Positions 16,511-24,465 are shown, numbered from the stretch's first letter. The stretch: DNA of 64,000 nucleotides from Palsa-504 sp963787645 (GCA_963787645.1 CAWBDS010000012.1:310001-374000), one strand, 5' to 3'. Notes: generated by a model not told the origin, from the sequence alone. Made by a program: numbers and translations.

Positions 16511-17632
16511 ATGGGTCTGGCCGCCGCGTCCTTCCTCGGCGGCAGCTGGTATCTGGCCGAGAAGATCCGCTCCGAGGCCCTGGCGATCGGGCCGGGCCCG
16601 GCGATGCCCGCGTACGACGACGTGCGGTTCGCGGGCGTGTCGCCCGGACAGGTCCAGCTGCGAGCGGTCGGCTACCAGCCGGCCCTGGTCAAGCCGATGC
16701 TCTGCGGCATCGCCTGGCCGGGTGGCAGCGGGCACCTGGCCGCCGTGGCCGATGTATCCGGGGAAGTAGTCACCCGCCCGTTGACCGTGAGCAGCGGATC
16801 GGCGCCCGCGGCGGGGCAGCTCGCCGCGCTGGACCGGTCGTACTTCCTGAGCGATCCCGAAGCGGCGTTCGATATTCCCGTCCAGCACGTCGTCGTACCG
16901 GGCCCGCTCGGGCCGCTGCCCGCGTGGTACTTCCCGGGGCCCGGCCGCACGTTCGTCATCGGGGTACATGGACAGAACGGCACCCGGAAGGACGTGCTGC
17001 GCGTTATCGACATCGTGTGCCGCCGGGGATTTCCCGGTCTTGCGGTCACCTACCGCAACGACCTCGGCGCCGCCCGCGACCCGTCGGGTTACTTCCGGTA
17101 CGGGCAGACGGAATGGAGCGATATCGAGGCGGCGGTGCGCTGGTCGCTCGCGCACGGCGCCCGGAGCGTCGTCCTGGTCGGCCAGTCGATGGGCGCGGGC
17201 GTCGCCGCTGCGTTCTTGCAGCGCTCCTCGCTGGCCCCGAAGGTGGCGCGCGTAATGCTCGACGCGCCCATGCTGGACCTGCCCGCGGCCATCGACTACC
17301 AGGTCGACCGGCACCTGATTCCGGTCATCGGACGTCTCCCGGCTCCGCTGATCCGGGCGGCTAAGCGGATCGCCGGCGCGCGCTTCGGCGTCGACTGGTC
17401 CGCGATGAGTTACCTCGGCGAGACGACCTGGCTCAAGGTCCCCGCGCTCGTCACGCACGGCGATGACGATCCCCGGGTGCCGGTCTCGACCAGCCTCCGG
17501 CTGCACGAGCTCGAGCCCTCCCTCGTCACCGTCGAAGTGTTCCCGGGTGCGGGCCATCTGGAGTCGTGGAACACCGACCGGTCGCGCTACACGTCACTGG
17601 TGGAGTCGTTCCTGGCGCCGCTGGCGCCGTGA
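16511..17632 (+). CDS. alpha/beta hydrolase with N-terminal membrane anchor
   Basis: A 373-residue alpha/beta hydrolase. The nucleophile elbow is GQSMGAGVAA; the oxyanion region is VHGQNGTRKDV; the late acid and His are THGDDDPRVP and FPGAGHLESW. The N-terminus MGLAAASFLGGSWYL is hydrophobic, so the enzyme may be membrane tethered. An in-frame CTG at 16466, seven bases after AGGGAG, would add RNLRQLAWSLIPGG and give a better basic-then-hydrophobic anchor. The ATG is given here as the safe start. It resembles serine aminopeptidase-type hydrolases acting on esters or peptides; the substrate is unknown. Confidence 0.8.
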   Translation: MGLAAASFLGGSWYLAEKIRSEALAIGPGPAMPAYDDVRFAGVSPGQVQLRAVGYQPALVKPMLCGIAWPGGSGHLAAVADVSGEVVTRPLTVSSGSAPAAGQLAALDRSYFLSDPEAAFDIPVQHVVVPGPLGPLPAWYFPGPGRTFVIGVHGQNGTRKDVLRVIDIVCRRGFPGLAVTYRNDLGAARDPSGYFRYGQTEWSDIEAAVRWSLAHGARSVVLVGQSMGAGVAAAFLQRSSLAPKVARVMLDAPMLDLPAAIDYQVDRHLIPVIGRLPAPLIRAAKRIAGARFGVDWSAMSYLGETTWLKVPALVTHGDDDPRVPVSTSLRLHELEPSLVTVEVFPGAGHLESWNTDRSRYTSLVESFLAPLAP

Positions 17633-17729
17633 GGGACGTACGCACTGTTCGCGGGGCCTGGTGGAGCGTACGCTCAAAACGCTGCTCCGGACCCTGGCAG
17701 CTCTCTGTCCTGTGACTGAGGAGCTGGTT

Positions 17730-17768
17730 ATGAGCAGCGACGCGATGCGGGCTGGCGGCCGCCGGTGA
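17730..17768 (+). CDS. possible 12-residue upstream peptide overlapping the hemolysin III start
   Basis: An ATG preceded by GAGGAG at a good distance opens MSSDAMRAGGRR and stops at TGA 17766-17768, overlapping the GTG start of the next gene by four bases (GTGA). This is the usual shape of a translationally coupled pair. It may be a real leader peptide or chance. Confidence 0.25.
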   Translation: MSSDAMRAGGRR

Positions 17769-18451
17769 CGGCCGCGGGCTCGCCGGCGGCCCAGCCGCTT
17801 TACGACGCCCGGCGTGGCGTGTACTACGTCAAGCCCGTGCTTCGCGGCTGGTTGCACCTGCTCTACTTCGGGGCGTCGCTGGTGTCCGGCCCGCTGCTGC
17901 TGGCCGGCGGGCACGGAGCCGCGCGGATCACGGCGGTCGCCGTCTACTCGGCCAGCGTGAGCGCGTTGTTCGGGATCAGCGCGTTGTATCACCGCGGCAC
18001 CTGGACCGAGGTCGGTCGGCGCCGCCTGCAGCGCCTGGATCACGCGATGATCTTCTTCCTCATCGCCGGCACGGCAACTCCCGCTTTCCTCCTGGACGCA
18101 CCCCGCGGCTTGGGGCTGGCCGGCCTGCTGGTGATGTGGGCCCTGACCCTCACCGCGGCCGCGATCCACCTGGTGTGGATGAACGCGCCAGAGCTGCTGG
18201 TCGGCGGGACGTTCGTGGGGCTGGGCTGGGCCGCCGGTCTTTCGCTGCCGTGGGTGTGGATCCACGCCGGCGTCGCACCCGGGGTATTGATGCTGGTCGG
18301 CGGCCTGCTCTACACCGTTGGAGCGCTTTCCTACCATCGTCGCTGGCCCAACCCCTACCCGTCGGTGTTCGGGTATCACGAGGTCTTTCACGCCTACGTC
18401 TGCGCCGCCGCGGCCTGCCAGTATGTCGCGATAGCGCGGTTCATCGCCTGA
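17765..18451 (+). CDS. hemolysin III / PAQR-family membrane protein
   Basis: A 228-residue seven-helix protein of the HlyIII/adiponectin-receptor family. Metal-binding motifs are ISALYHRGTW, LDHAMIFFLIAGTATP and a C-terminal FGYHEVFHAYV, which place Ser/His/His residues as in PAQR hydrolases. Proteins of this type are thought to act on lipids or ceramide-like bonds; the bacterial role is unclear. It starts with GTG overlapping a short upstream peptide stop. Confidence 0.9.
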   Translation: MTAAGSPAAQPLYDARRGVYYVKPVLRGWLHLLYFGASLVSGPLLLAGGHGAARITAVAVYSASVSALFGISALYHRGTWTEVGRRRLQRLDHAMIFFLIAGTATPAFLLDAPRGLGLAGLLVMWALTLTAAAIHLVWMNAPELLVGGTFVGLGWAAGLSLPWVWIHAGVAPGVLMLVGGLLYTVGALSYHRRWPNPYPSVFGYHEVFHAYVCAAAACQYVAIARFIA

Positions 18452-18587
18452 ACCGCCGCCATCACCTGACGCAGTGCCGCTCAGCTTGATGATCGCGTCA
18501 ACGCCACAGTACCGAAATGGGACTTCAGTCACGCTGGTACCGCCAGCACCGCAGTCCGCATGCTCCGAACCAGCCGCAACCGAATGA

Positions 18588-18635
18588 AACCCGGGCTTCA
18601 CGTTGCTCTTACCAGGTGAAAGTCCAGCCCGGGTT
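18588..18635. repeat. inverted repeat with CCCGGG arms
   Basis: AACCCGGGCT (18588-18597) is matched by its exact reverse complement AGCCCGGGTT (18626-18635), with a partly pairing interior (TTCAC...GTGAA). It lies downstream of hemolysin III and could fold into a hairpin. Confidence 0.7.
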
Positions 18636-18706
18636 ATGCACCTAGCCGGAGTAGTCGGCCGCGGCGGGCGCGAGCGGAGTGAAACTGGCAGTCCACCACA
18701 CCCTAT

Positions 18707-18732
18707 GGTGGTGGAACCCGGGTTTCACCACC
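18707..18732. repeat. 26-bp near-perfect palindrome
   Basis: The segment from GGTGGTGG to CCACC centred on AACCCGGGTT is self-complementary except for one pair of positions. An extra CCACCAC just before it (18693-18699) could form an alternative hairpin. Confidence 0.75.
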
Positions 18733-19066
18733 CTTTGGCTTCGCGGGAGCAGCGCACCACGAAGCACACTGTGCTCCCTGGCAACGCCAGCACCACCGGT
18801 GACCAAGCCGCGGCGCGAACCCGCGCGCCCTGCCCAAAGCAGCCGCTGACCGCACCGCATTCCTCAGTCACTCTGCTCAACGGCATACCCCGGAGTCCAG
18901 CTTCATCTCGTTCAGCGCTAGGCCGACCTTCATGAGCCCGGCACGACGACGCTGTCGCGGTGGCCGCGACGGCCCGGCGCCGCATCGGTGCCGAGCCTGA
19001 CCCGGTGCTGTGACAAGCTGGGGGCAGCGGCCCGTAGCGGGCCGCACCCGAGCAAGGGAGAGCGTT

Positions 19067-19276
19067 ATGAGCGTCTACCGGGTGACCGAGATCATCGGGA
19101 CCAGCAGCACGTCATGGGAAGACGCGGCGGCCCAGGCGATCAAGATCGCCGCGGCGACGCTCCGCGATCTGCGGGTGGCCGAGGTCGTCAAGCAAGACAT
19201 TGCCCTGGACGAGGACGGGACGATCACCTACCGGACCAAGCTCCAGCTCTCCTTCAAGTACGAACCCGAGCACTGA
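19067..19276 (+). CDS. dodecin (flavin-binding small protein)
   Basis: A 69-residue protein of normal dodecin length. It begins MSVYRVTEIIGTSSTSWEDA and contains the helix AAQAIKIAAATLRDLRVAEVV and the final strand YRTKLQLSFKYEPE. Dodecins form hollow 12-mers that store flavins (and CoA in some). AAGGGAGAG seven bases before the ATG supports this start rather than the upstream one. It is a single-gene unit. Confidence 0.93.
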   Translation: MSVYRVTEIIGTSSTSWEDAAAQAIKIAAATLRDLRVAEVVKQDIALDEDGTITYRTKLQLSFKYEPEH

Positions 19277-19359
19277 GGTAGACCACCAGAATTCAGGTGA
19301 CCGCCGTTCTCCGTGCCGGCCACTAGCTTCGGGCGTACCCGGGTTCCGATGTCAAGACA

Positions 19360-19388
19360 TTGATTGCATGCACCCGTGCATATATGCT
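19360..19388 (+). promoter_or_regulatory. promoter with operator-like palindrome in the spacer
   Basis: TTGATT (19360-19365) and TATGCT (19383-19388) are separated by 17 bases. The spacer contains ATGCAC-CC-GTGCAT, a two-arm palindrome. Transcription would start close to the ATG at 19396, giving a leaderless mRNA. Self-repression by the TetR gene product is plausible. Confidence 0.45.
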
Positions 19389-19395
19389 CCGGCTT

Positions 19396-20001
19396 ATGTC
19401 TCGCCGCTACTCGATGGACTCCCGGCAGGAAGAAACCGCGGCCCGCCGCCGCCGCCTGCTCGAATCGGCCATCAAGGTGCTCCAGGAGGTGGGCGCCGAC
19501 CGGCTCACCATGGAGGCTGTCGCCGAGCAGGCCGACACGGCCACCCGCACCCTGTACAACCATTTCTCCTCGCGGGATGAACTGATCGCCGCGGCCCTCG
19601 ACCTCCTGCTGCAGGAGGCTCGCGCTTCGCTGTACTTGAACCCGCCCGCGGATGGGAACCCCGCCGAGCGACTCCGGCTGTTCGTGCGCATGGTCTACGA
19701 CGTATATGGCCGGCAGGGCGACTCGCTCAGCACCTTGCTCGACCACCGGGACGACCCCCAGATCGGGCCTCAGGTCACCATGATGCGGCAAGCACGCCGC
19801 GGGTACCTGGACGACATCCTGCAAGACCCGCAGGCCGAATTGACTCTCCCCGTCCCGCAAGCGGCGGCGCTCGCCTTCGTCCTGACCAGCCACGAGACCT
19901 GGAAAGCCCTGGTTACGGAGTCCGGGCTCACTCAGCCCGCCGCCCTGGCGCTGGTAACCACCACCCTGGACACCGCGCTGTTCGGCGCCCGTCCCAGCTA
20001 G
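19396..20001 (+). CDS. TetR-family transcriptional regulator
   Basis: A 201-residue TetR protein. Helix-turn-helix: RRRRLLESAIKVLQEVG, then LTMEAVAEQADTATRTLYNHFSSRDELI. The C-terminal ligand domain contains VRMVYDVYGRQG and ALAFVLTSHETWKALV. The start at 19396 (MSRRYSMDSRQEE) is chosen because a promoter-like sequence ends eight bases before it; the 19360 alternative would put the promoter inside the gene. The likely ligand is a small lipophilic molecule, but this is unknown. Confidence 0.85.
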   Translation: MSRRYSMDSRQEETAARRRRLLESAIKVLQEVGADRLTMEAVAEQADTATRTLYNHFSSRDELIAAALDLLLQEARASLYLNPPADGNPAERLRLFVRMVYDVYGRQGDSLSTLLDHRDDPQIGPQVTMMRQARRGYLDDILQDPQAELTLPVPQAAALAFVLTSHETWKALVTESGLTQPAALALVTTTLDTALFGARPS

Positions 20002-20171
20002 CCCGCCCGCCCAGACTTTCGCTCCTGACTTGGGACAAGATTCGGGTGTAACCGATGGTGCGGCGCGATGACCTGCGAGTCTGCTGGCCGGGAGAGCTGA
20101 AACTGCGCACTGACGGCAGCCGTAGGGTGGGCTGGTGCCGTATGTCACGACGGTGAAGACCACGTCGGGCG

Positions 20172-20795
20172 CTAGCCGCTCCCGCCGAAGACCTGGGTGC
20201 CGGAGGCGTCAAACAGCATGTAGCTATAGCTGACCCGCCCGACCCGGAAGGCAGTCTCCGCATCATCGCCGCCGTCACCGGAGAGCTCCCGGACCAGGCC
20301 CTTAGCGTCGTCTTCGCAGTCCGCCCCGACGAGCAGGTGCCTGCGGCGCCGGCGTACCCGCCATCCCTGGGCGGCAAGATACCCGGCCAGCGCTACCACA
20401 TCGCGGTGTGACCGCACTTCGACCCGCACCTGCCAGGCGGGAAAGCCGACCTTCCGCGAGATTTCCCGCCCTACCGCCCGCCGCTCGGCAACGGGATCGG
20501 CGGACCGCTCGTCCGTCACATCCCGCCACTCCTGTTTTAGTGAGCTCCAGAACTCCGTCCGGACGGACGCGCTGACGTCGTGCCGCGCAAGCACCTGACG
20601 CGCCACTTGTGCGGTCTCATCAGCCGATCCGGCGGCGGGGGCATACAAGAAGATCTCGGTACCGTTCGAGGTGACCGCTACCTGATCGCTGAGGCGGCTG
20701 CGCAATGCAGCGACGAGCGCCTGCTCGCCGGACTCCGGCAGCTCCGGCGGGTCATCCTCATCGAACGCAATGCGGACGCGCCAGTCGTCGCCCAT
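20172..20795 (-). CDS. hypothetical protein, conserved-looking, charged
   Basis: A 207-residue protein starting MGDDWRVRIAFDEDDPPELP. It continues ALVAALRSRLSDQVAVTSNG, then IFLYAPAAGSADETAQVARQ and ARHDVSASVRTEFWSSLKQEW. A middle segment AWQVRVEVRSHRDVVALAGYLAAQGW leads into RRRRRHLLVGA. The ferredoxin-like alternation of strands and helices suggests an alpha/beta fold. I do not recognise a named family. It is flanked by a TetR gene and a tRNA. Confidence 0.6.
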   Translation of the reverse strand: MGDDWRVRIAFDEDDPPELPESGEQALVAALRSRLSDQVAVTSNGTEIFLYAPAAGSADETAQVARQVLARHDVSASVRTEFWSSLKQEWRDVTDERSADPVAERRAVGREISRKVGFPAWQVRVEVRSHRDVVALAGYLAAQGWRVRRRRRHLLVGADCEDDAKGLVRELSGDGGDDAETAFRVGRVSYSYMLFDASGTQVFGGSG

Positions 20796-21126
20796 GGACG
20801 CACAATAGCCACCCGCAGGGTGACCCGCACCGTCACCGCCGCAGATCCCCTGCCCGACCACCTCCCGACGCGCTCGACCCGCATCCACCGACACTCAGGT
20901 ACGCACTAAATTGGCCCAACTCACGTCGCCGCGCTGTTCTAGTGCGCTGGCAGCGACGAGCGGCAGCAGGCCATCGCGGGCGCGCTGAGCAGTCGCGCGG
21001 CGGCCGAGCTGGGCCGGGCCACGCCGGGGCTATCGGGCACGCAACGGGCACGGCGGCGGGGGAGGGCCTCATGAGCATGACTGGCCAGCCTGGCTAGATG
21101 GGCCTTGAAGTGCGGCTTTGGTGTTG
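20796..21126. other. 330-base gap, no confident gene
   Basis: No frame here has a recognisable family. A short plus-strand stretch around 20955-21075 (ERQQAIAGALSSRAAAEL) looks like a possible gene end but is too short to call. It borders the tRNA-Arg, a common integration site, but no integrase is seen. Confidence 0.5.
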
Positions 21127-21200
21127 CGCGCCCGGCAGGATTCGAACCCGCGACCGGCTGCTTAGAAGGCAGCTGCTCTGTCCGGCTGAGCTACGGGCGC
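21127..21200 (-). tRNA. tRNA-Arg, anticodon UCU
   Basis: The minus strand folds as a standard 74-base tRNA. The acceptor is GCGCCCG paired with CGGGCGC plus a G discriminator. The anticodon stem is GCTGC/GCAGC with loop CTTCTAA, giving anticodon TCT (reads AGA). The T-arm contains GGTTCGAATC. CCA is not encoded. In this high-GC genome AGA is a rare codon, so this tRNA is a minor isoacceptor. Confidence 0.97.
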
Positions 21201-21226
21201 CCGGAGTTAAGTGTGGCCGGCGAAGA

Positions 21227-21547
21227 TCACGCATCGGCCACGTACGGGTCGCAGTGTGTGGCGACCTCTTCCTTACCGCCAGGCCAGTCTATGTATAAAG
21301 CGCTGGCCGCAGCCACTCCCCGGCTCCAGCCCTGCTGACCTGCCCGTTCACAGCACAAGTCGGCACCTTCACCGTAGCGCCCGCCCGTCAACTCCGCCTC
21401 GGGCATCCGCCCCTCAAGCTGACCACCAGTCCGGTCCAGGATCGCGAACGAGGTCTCGGCGGTCCGGCTGCCCATCAGCATCGTGCCCAGCCGAGCACGC
21501 TGACCGCCCGCCGGCCAGCCGAGCCGCACCGACCCAGCGAACCTCAC
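21227..21547 (-). CDS. possible hypothetical protein downstream of transketolase
   Basis: A 106-residue frame starting 16 bases after the transketolase C-subunit stop on the same strand. The middle (GTMLMGSRTAETSFAILD, then GGQLEGRMPEAELTGGRYGEG) has reasonable codon bias; the end is weak and no family is recognised. It may be a real third gene of the operon or a spurious frame. Confidence 0.3.
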   Translation of the reverse strand: MRFAGSVRLGWPAGGQRARLGTMLMGSRTAETSFAILDRTGGQLEGRMPEAELTGGRYGEGADLCCERAGQQGWSRGVAAASALYIDWPGGKEEVATHCDPYVADA

Positions 21548-21562
21548 GAAGCGCTCTGTCAG

Positions 21563-22492
21563 TCAAGAGGCGAGAAAATCCGTCACCGAACGCCGGATCC
21601 CAGGACCGTCCAGCCCGTGCAGCGCCGCATGGTACATAGGCGTCCCGTACCGCCGCAGCTCCGACCGCGCCACCCCCAGGCTCAGCAGCCGGAACGGGCG
21701 CCCGGCCAATGCCGAGGAAGCAGCATAAGCAGACGTCCCGGCCAGGTACGGCTCCGCCAGCACCACCGCCGGCCCGGACGAGGACGAGGACGCGGACGCG
21801 GACGCGGACGCGGACACCAGCGAACGCAGCCCCTCCCCGTCGAACGGCCGAACGGTCGTCGTGTAAGCCACCGTCACGTCCAGGTCGCCCACCGCGTCGA
21901 GCACCGGCGACAGCATCGGTCCCACCGCGACCACCACAGCCTGGCTTCCCCGCCGCACCACCTGCAGCCCCGGCCACACCGGCAACGCCGAACGGTTGCT
22001 CTCGGTGGACAGTCGCACATACGTGGAATGAGAATCAAGCACGCCCACGGCCGAGCGCAGCAGCCCGGGCACCTCGTCCGGATGTCCGGGCACCTGCACC
22101 GCGAACCCGGGCACGGTGTCCACCAAGGCCACGTCCTCCGGCGCCTGGTGGGTGCGCCCCGCGCGCGCCGCGTCGTAGGACGCGCCGATGCTGACCAGGA
22201 CCGCGTGCCCGTCCTGGTGGGCCAGGTCCAGCTTGACCTGCTCGAAGGCCCGCTCGACCAGGAACGGGGCGTAGGTGTGCACGATCGGCCGCAGCCCGGC
22301 CAGCGCCAGCCCGCCGGCCACGCTGACCATCAGCTGCTCCCTGATCCCCACGTTGATCACCCGCTGCGGATGCCGCGCCGCCGCCTTGGCGAACAGGTCG
22401 GCCGAGATCTCGGCCAGCACCACCGCGGCCAGCGGATCCTCATCGACCAGCGCCGAGGCCGTCGAAGCGAAAACCGTCCTCATGTCAGTCAT
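21563..22492 (-). CDS. transketolase, C-terminal subunit (pyrimidine-binding half)
   Basis: A 309-residue protein of split transketolases. The pyrimidine-binding domain is VFASTASALVDEDPLAAVVLAEISADLF, VINVGIREQLMVSVAGGLALAGL with the conserved Glu that activates thiamine diphosphate, and the C-terminal domain follows. The start ATG at 22492 overlaps the N-subunit stop (ATGA), so the two are coupled. A run of Ser-Ala repeats (SASASASASSSSS at about 225) is coded by an in-frame hexanucleotide repeat at 21777-21816. Reactions are transfer of two-carbon units between sugar phosphates or related substrates. Confidence 0.9.
   Translation of the reverse strand: MTDMRTVFASTASALVDEDPLAAVVLAEISADLFAKAAARHPQRVINVGIREQLMVSVAGGLALAGLRPIVHTYAPFLVERAFEQVKLDLAHQDGHAVLVSIGASYDAARAGRTHQAPEDVALVDTVPGFAVQVPGHPDEVPGLLRSAVGVLDSHSTYVRLSTESNRSALPVWPGLQVVRRGSQAVVVAVGPMLSPVLDAVGDLDVTVAYTTTVRPFDGEGLRSLVSASASASASSSSSGPAVVLAEPYLAGTSAYAASSALAGRPFRLLSLGVARSELRRYGTPMYHAALHGLDGPGIRRSVTDFLAS
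21777..21816. repeat. in-frame hexanucleotide repeat in transketolase C subunit
   Basis: GACGAG-type units grade into four GCGGAC units on the plus strand, coding a Ser/Ala run in the minus-strand gene. The 6-base period keeps frame if copies are gained or lost. Confidence 0.8.
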
Positions 22493-23184
22493 GACTTTGC
22501 CTCCACCGTCGCCACCACCAGCCGCGGCCCCTCCGAACCAGAACCAGAACCAGAACCAGAAAGCGCCCCGGCCAGCGCCGCGTGATCCCGCCCGGACACC
22601 CGCGCCACCGACCACCCGCTCACCGCGAAGTGCGCCTCGATCCCGCCCGATCCCCAGCCGTACGACGAGGACTGGTTGTCCACCGCGATCACCACCAGGT
22701 TCGGCAGCCCCACTGCCCCCGCGTACACGATCGCCTCGTTGTTGGTGCCCTCGTCCAGCTCCGCGTCCCCGACCAGCACGAACACCCGCGGCTCAACAAG
22801 CCCCTGGGCCAGCAGCCCGTGTGCCAGCCCGACCCCGAGCGGCAGCCCGTGCCCCAGCGACCCGCTGCCGATCTCCACCCCCGGCACCAAGGTGCGGTCG
22901 GGGTGGTAGCCGAGCGCGGACCCGGCCGAGCCGAATCCGGTCAGCCACGACTCCGGGATGATCCCCTTGGCCGCCAGTACCGCGTAGTACGCGGCCGGCC
23001 CGTGCCCCTTGGACAGCAGGAACCGGTCGCGGCCCGGATCGGTCAGCCGGTCCGGCCCGACCCGCAGCACCTGGTCATACAGGACCCACAGCACGTCCAG
23101 CGTCGATGTCGCGCTCGGCCCGTGCTTCTCGTCCCCGGTCATCAACGTCATCAGCCCGGGAAGTTCGGCATAGCTTCTGCTCAT
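22489..23184 (-). CDS. transketolase, N-terminal subunit (ThDP diphosphate-binding half)
   Basis: A 231-residue partner of the gene at 21563-22492. It has the transketolase signatures LLSKGHGPAAYYAVLAAKG, GSGSLGHGLPLGVGLAHGL and the ThDP motif GDAELDEGTNNEAIVYA...NLVVIAVDNQ. Near the C-terminus a GSGSGSGS run is coded by four GAACCA units (plus strand 22535-22558). The start MSRSYAELPGLM at 23184 is preferred over long upstream frames that overlap cobD's leader. The usual split transketolase has an N-subunit of about 270 residues, so this copy is a little short. Confidence 0.88.
   Translation of the reverse strand: MSRSYAELPGLMTLMTGDEKHGPSATSTLDVLWVLYDQVLRVGPDRLTDPGRDRFLLSKGHGPAAYYAVLAAKGIIPESWLTGFGSAGSALGYHPDRTLVPGVEIGSGSLGHGLPLGVGLAHGLLAQGLVEPRVFVLVGDAELDEGTNNEAIVYAGAVGLPNLVVIAVDNQSSSYGWGSGGIEAHFAVSGWSVARVSGRDHAALAGALSGSGSGSGSEGPRLVVATVEAKS
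22535..22558. repeat. in-frame GAACCA hexanucleotide repeat, four copies
   Basis: Four GAACCA units in a row code a Gly-Ser run near the end of the transketolase N subunit (minus strand). Confidence 0.85.
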
Positions 23185-23279
23185 GAACTCCAGCCTGCCC
23201 GGCGACCGCGCCCGGCGCATCGGCCAGCCGCCCGGCCCCGCATCGGCCGATGGTCCTACGCCCCGGGCACAATAGCCTG

Positions 23280-24359
23280 ATGCGCCGGCTGTACCCCTGC
23301 GGGGGGACGACCCCCCCATACCCCCCCGCGGCCCGCTGGCCGCTGGCCGTCGGCCTCGCCGCCGGGGTGGCGCTCGACGCGCTGCTCGGCGATCCCCGCC
23401 GCGGGCACCCGGTAGCCGCGTTCGGCCGGGCCGCCACCGCGCTCGAGGCTCGCGACTACGCCGACTCCCGCCTGCGCGGCGCCGCGCACACCGCCGCCTG
23501 CGTCCTGGCCGTCGCCGCCCCCGCCGCACTCCTGAACCGCCGCACGCGAAGCCGGCCGCCGTCGCAGGCTGCCACGGCCGCGCTCGCGGTGTGGGCCGTC
23601 ACCGGTGCGCGTTCGCTACATATTGAGGCCGAACGGGCCATGGTGCATCTGGCCGGCCACGACCTGCCCGCTGCGCGGCGGGTTCTGCCCAGCCTGTGCG
23701 GCCGCGATCCGGCTGCCCTGGACGCTGCCGAGATGGCGCGCGCGGTGATCGAGTCGGTGGCGGAGAATACCTGCGACGCGGTAGTCGCGCCGCTGCTGTG
23801 GGGCGCGGTAGGCGGTCTGCCCGGCCTGATCGCCTACCGCGCGATCAACACACTCGACGCGATGGTGGGCTACCGTTCGCCGCGCTACCTGCGCTTCGGC
23901 TGGGCCTCGGCCCGCCTGGACGACGTGGCCAACTGGGTGCCCGCCCGCGTCACGGCCGCACTCACTATTGGCTGCGCGCCCGTCGCCGGGGCGACGGGCG
24001 CGCAGCTACAAATGGCCCCTCTGCCGGGGACGTCCGCCCAGGGTCCTCCGGCAGAGGGACATCGAGTGCCAGGCCCGGCCGCGGCGGCGATGCGGGCCGT
24101 GCTCCGGGATGGCGGGCGCCACCCGAGCCCGAATGCCGGGCGGTGCGAAGCTGCCTTCGCAGGAGCGCTCGGCCTCCGCCTGGGAGGTACGAATGTCTAC
24201 GGCGGCGTCACCGAGGTCCGCCCAGGGCTGGGGGAGGGGCGAACCCCGGAATCTGACGACATCCGCCGCGCGATCCGGCTGTCCCAGGCTGTCACCGCGA
24301 CCGCGACCGGCCTGGCCGTCCTAATTGCGCTTACGCGCGGCGGACGAAGAAGCCGATAA
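23280..24359 (+). CDS. cobD: cobalamin biosynthesis protein CobD/CbiB
   Basis: A 359-residue membrane protein that attaches aminopropanol (or its phosphate) to adenosylcobyric acid. Signatures: LDALLGDPRRGHPVAAFG, AVIESVAENTCDAVVAPLLWG, AINTLDAMVGYRSPRYLRFGWASARLDD and the C-terminal GGTNVYGGV. Between WVPARVTAALTIG and the HPSPNAGRCE motif there is an extra Pro/Gly-rich stretch (APLPGTSAQGPPAEGHRVPG) coded by a perfect inverted repeat (24017-24058) that other CobD proteins lack. The start at 23280 fits better than 23250. It is followed by a small convergent gene and then cobQ. Confidence 0.9.
   Translation: MRRLYPCGGTTPPYPPAARWPLAVGLAAGVALDALLGDPRRGHPVAAFGRAATALEARDYADSRLRGAAHTAACVLAVAAPAALLNRRTRSRPPSQAATAALAVWAVTGARSLHIEAERAMVHLAGHDLPAARRVLPSLCGRDPAALDAAEMARAVIESVAENTCDAVVAPLLWGAVGGLPGLIAYRAINTLDAMVGYRSPRYLRFGWASARLDDVANWVPARVTAALTIGCAPVAGATGAQLQMAPLPGTSAQGPPAEGHRVPGPAAAAMRAVLRDGGRHPSPNAGRCEAAFAGALGLRLGGTNVYGGVTEVRPGLGEGRTPESDDIRRAIRLSQAVTATATGLAVLIALTRGGRRSR
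24017..24058. repeat. palindromic insert inside cobD
   Basis: CCCTCTGCCGG (24017-24027) and CCGGCAGAGGG (24048-24058) are perfect complements, separated by 20 bases that include GGACGTCC. It sits in-frame inside cobD where the family has no such segment. Confidence 0.75.
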
Positions 24360-24465
24360 GCCACAGGATGAGCGCGGCGATGGCCACCCACCACAGCAGG
24401 TGCAACGCGAACCCCGCGCCGAACAGGACCAGCACGACCAGCAGGAGTAGGAGCATGAGCAACAT
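24331..24465 (-). CDS. 44-residue hydrophobic protein
   Basis: A very short, almost wholly hydrophobic protein: MLLMLLLLLVVLVLFGAGFALHLL, then WWVAIAALILWLIGFFVRRA. It has an excellent ribosome site (AAGGAGG eight bases before the ATG at 24465). Similar small hydrophobic proteins (lmo0937/DUF5670-like) are common in actinomycetes and many other bacteria. It probably spans the membrane twice. Function is unknown; stress induction is known for some relatives. It overlaps the end of cobD by 29 bases convergently. Confidence 0.8.
   Translation of the reverse strand: MLLMLLLLLVVLVLFGAGFALHLLWWVAIAALILWLIGFFVRRA

Larger units (their letters stand above)
18452..19066. other. 615-base gap with inverted repeats, no confident gene
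   Basis: No coding frame with convincing bias or family match is visible. The gap holds several inverted repeats around CCCGGG (18588-18635 and 18707-18732, listed below) and the leader of the dodecin gene at its end. The frames present are unconvincing. Confidence 0.6.

Noticed and set aside
20796..21562. Integrated element at tRNA-Arg
   Set aside because: No integrase and no second copy of the tRNA 3' end are seen nearby.
23631..23655. GCCGAACGGGCCATGGTGCATC in cobD as another repeat family I copy
   Set aside because: The coded residues fit normal CobD without any extra length and the AT lead is missing; likely chance.
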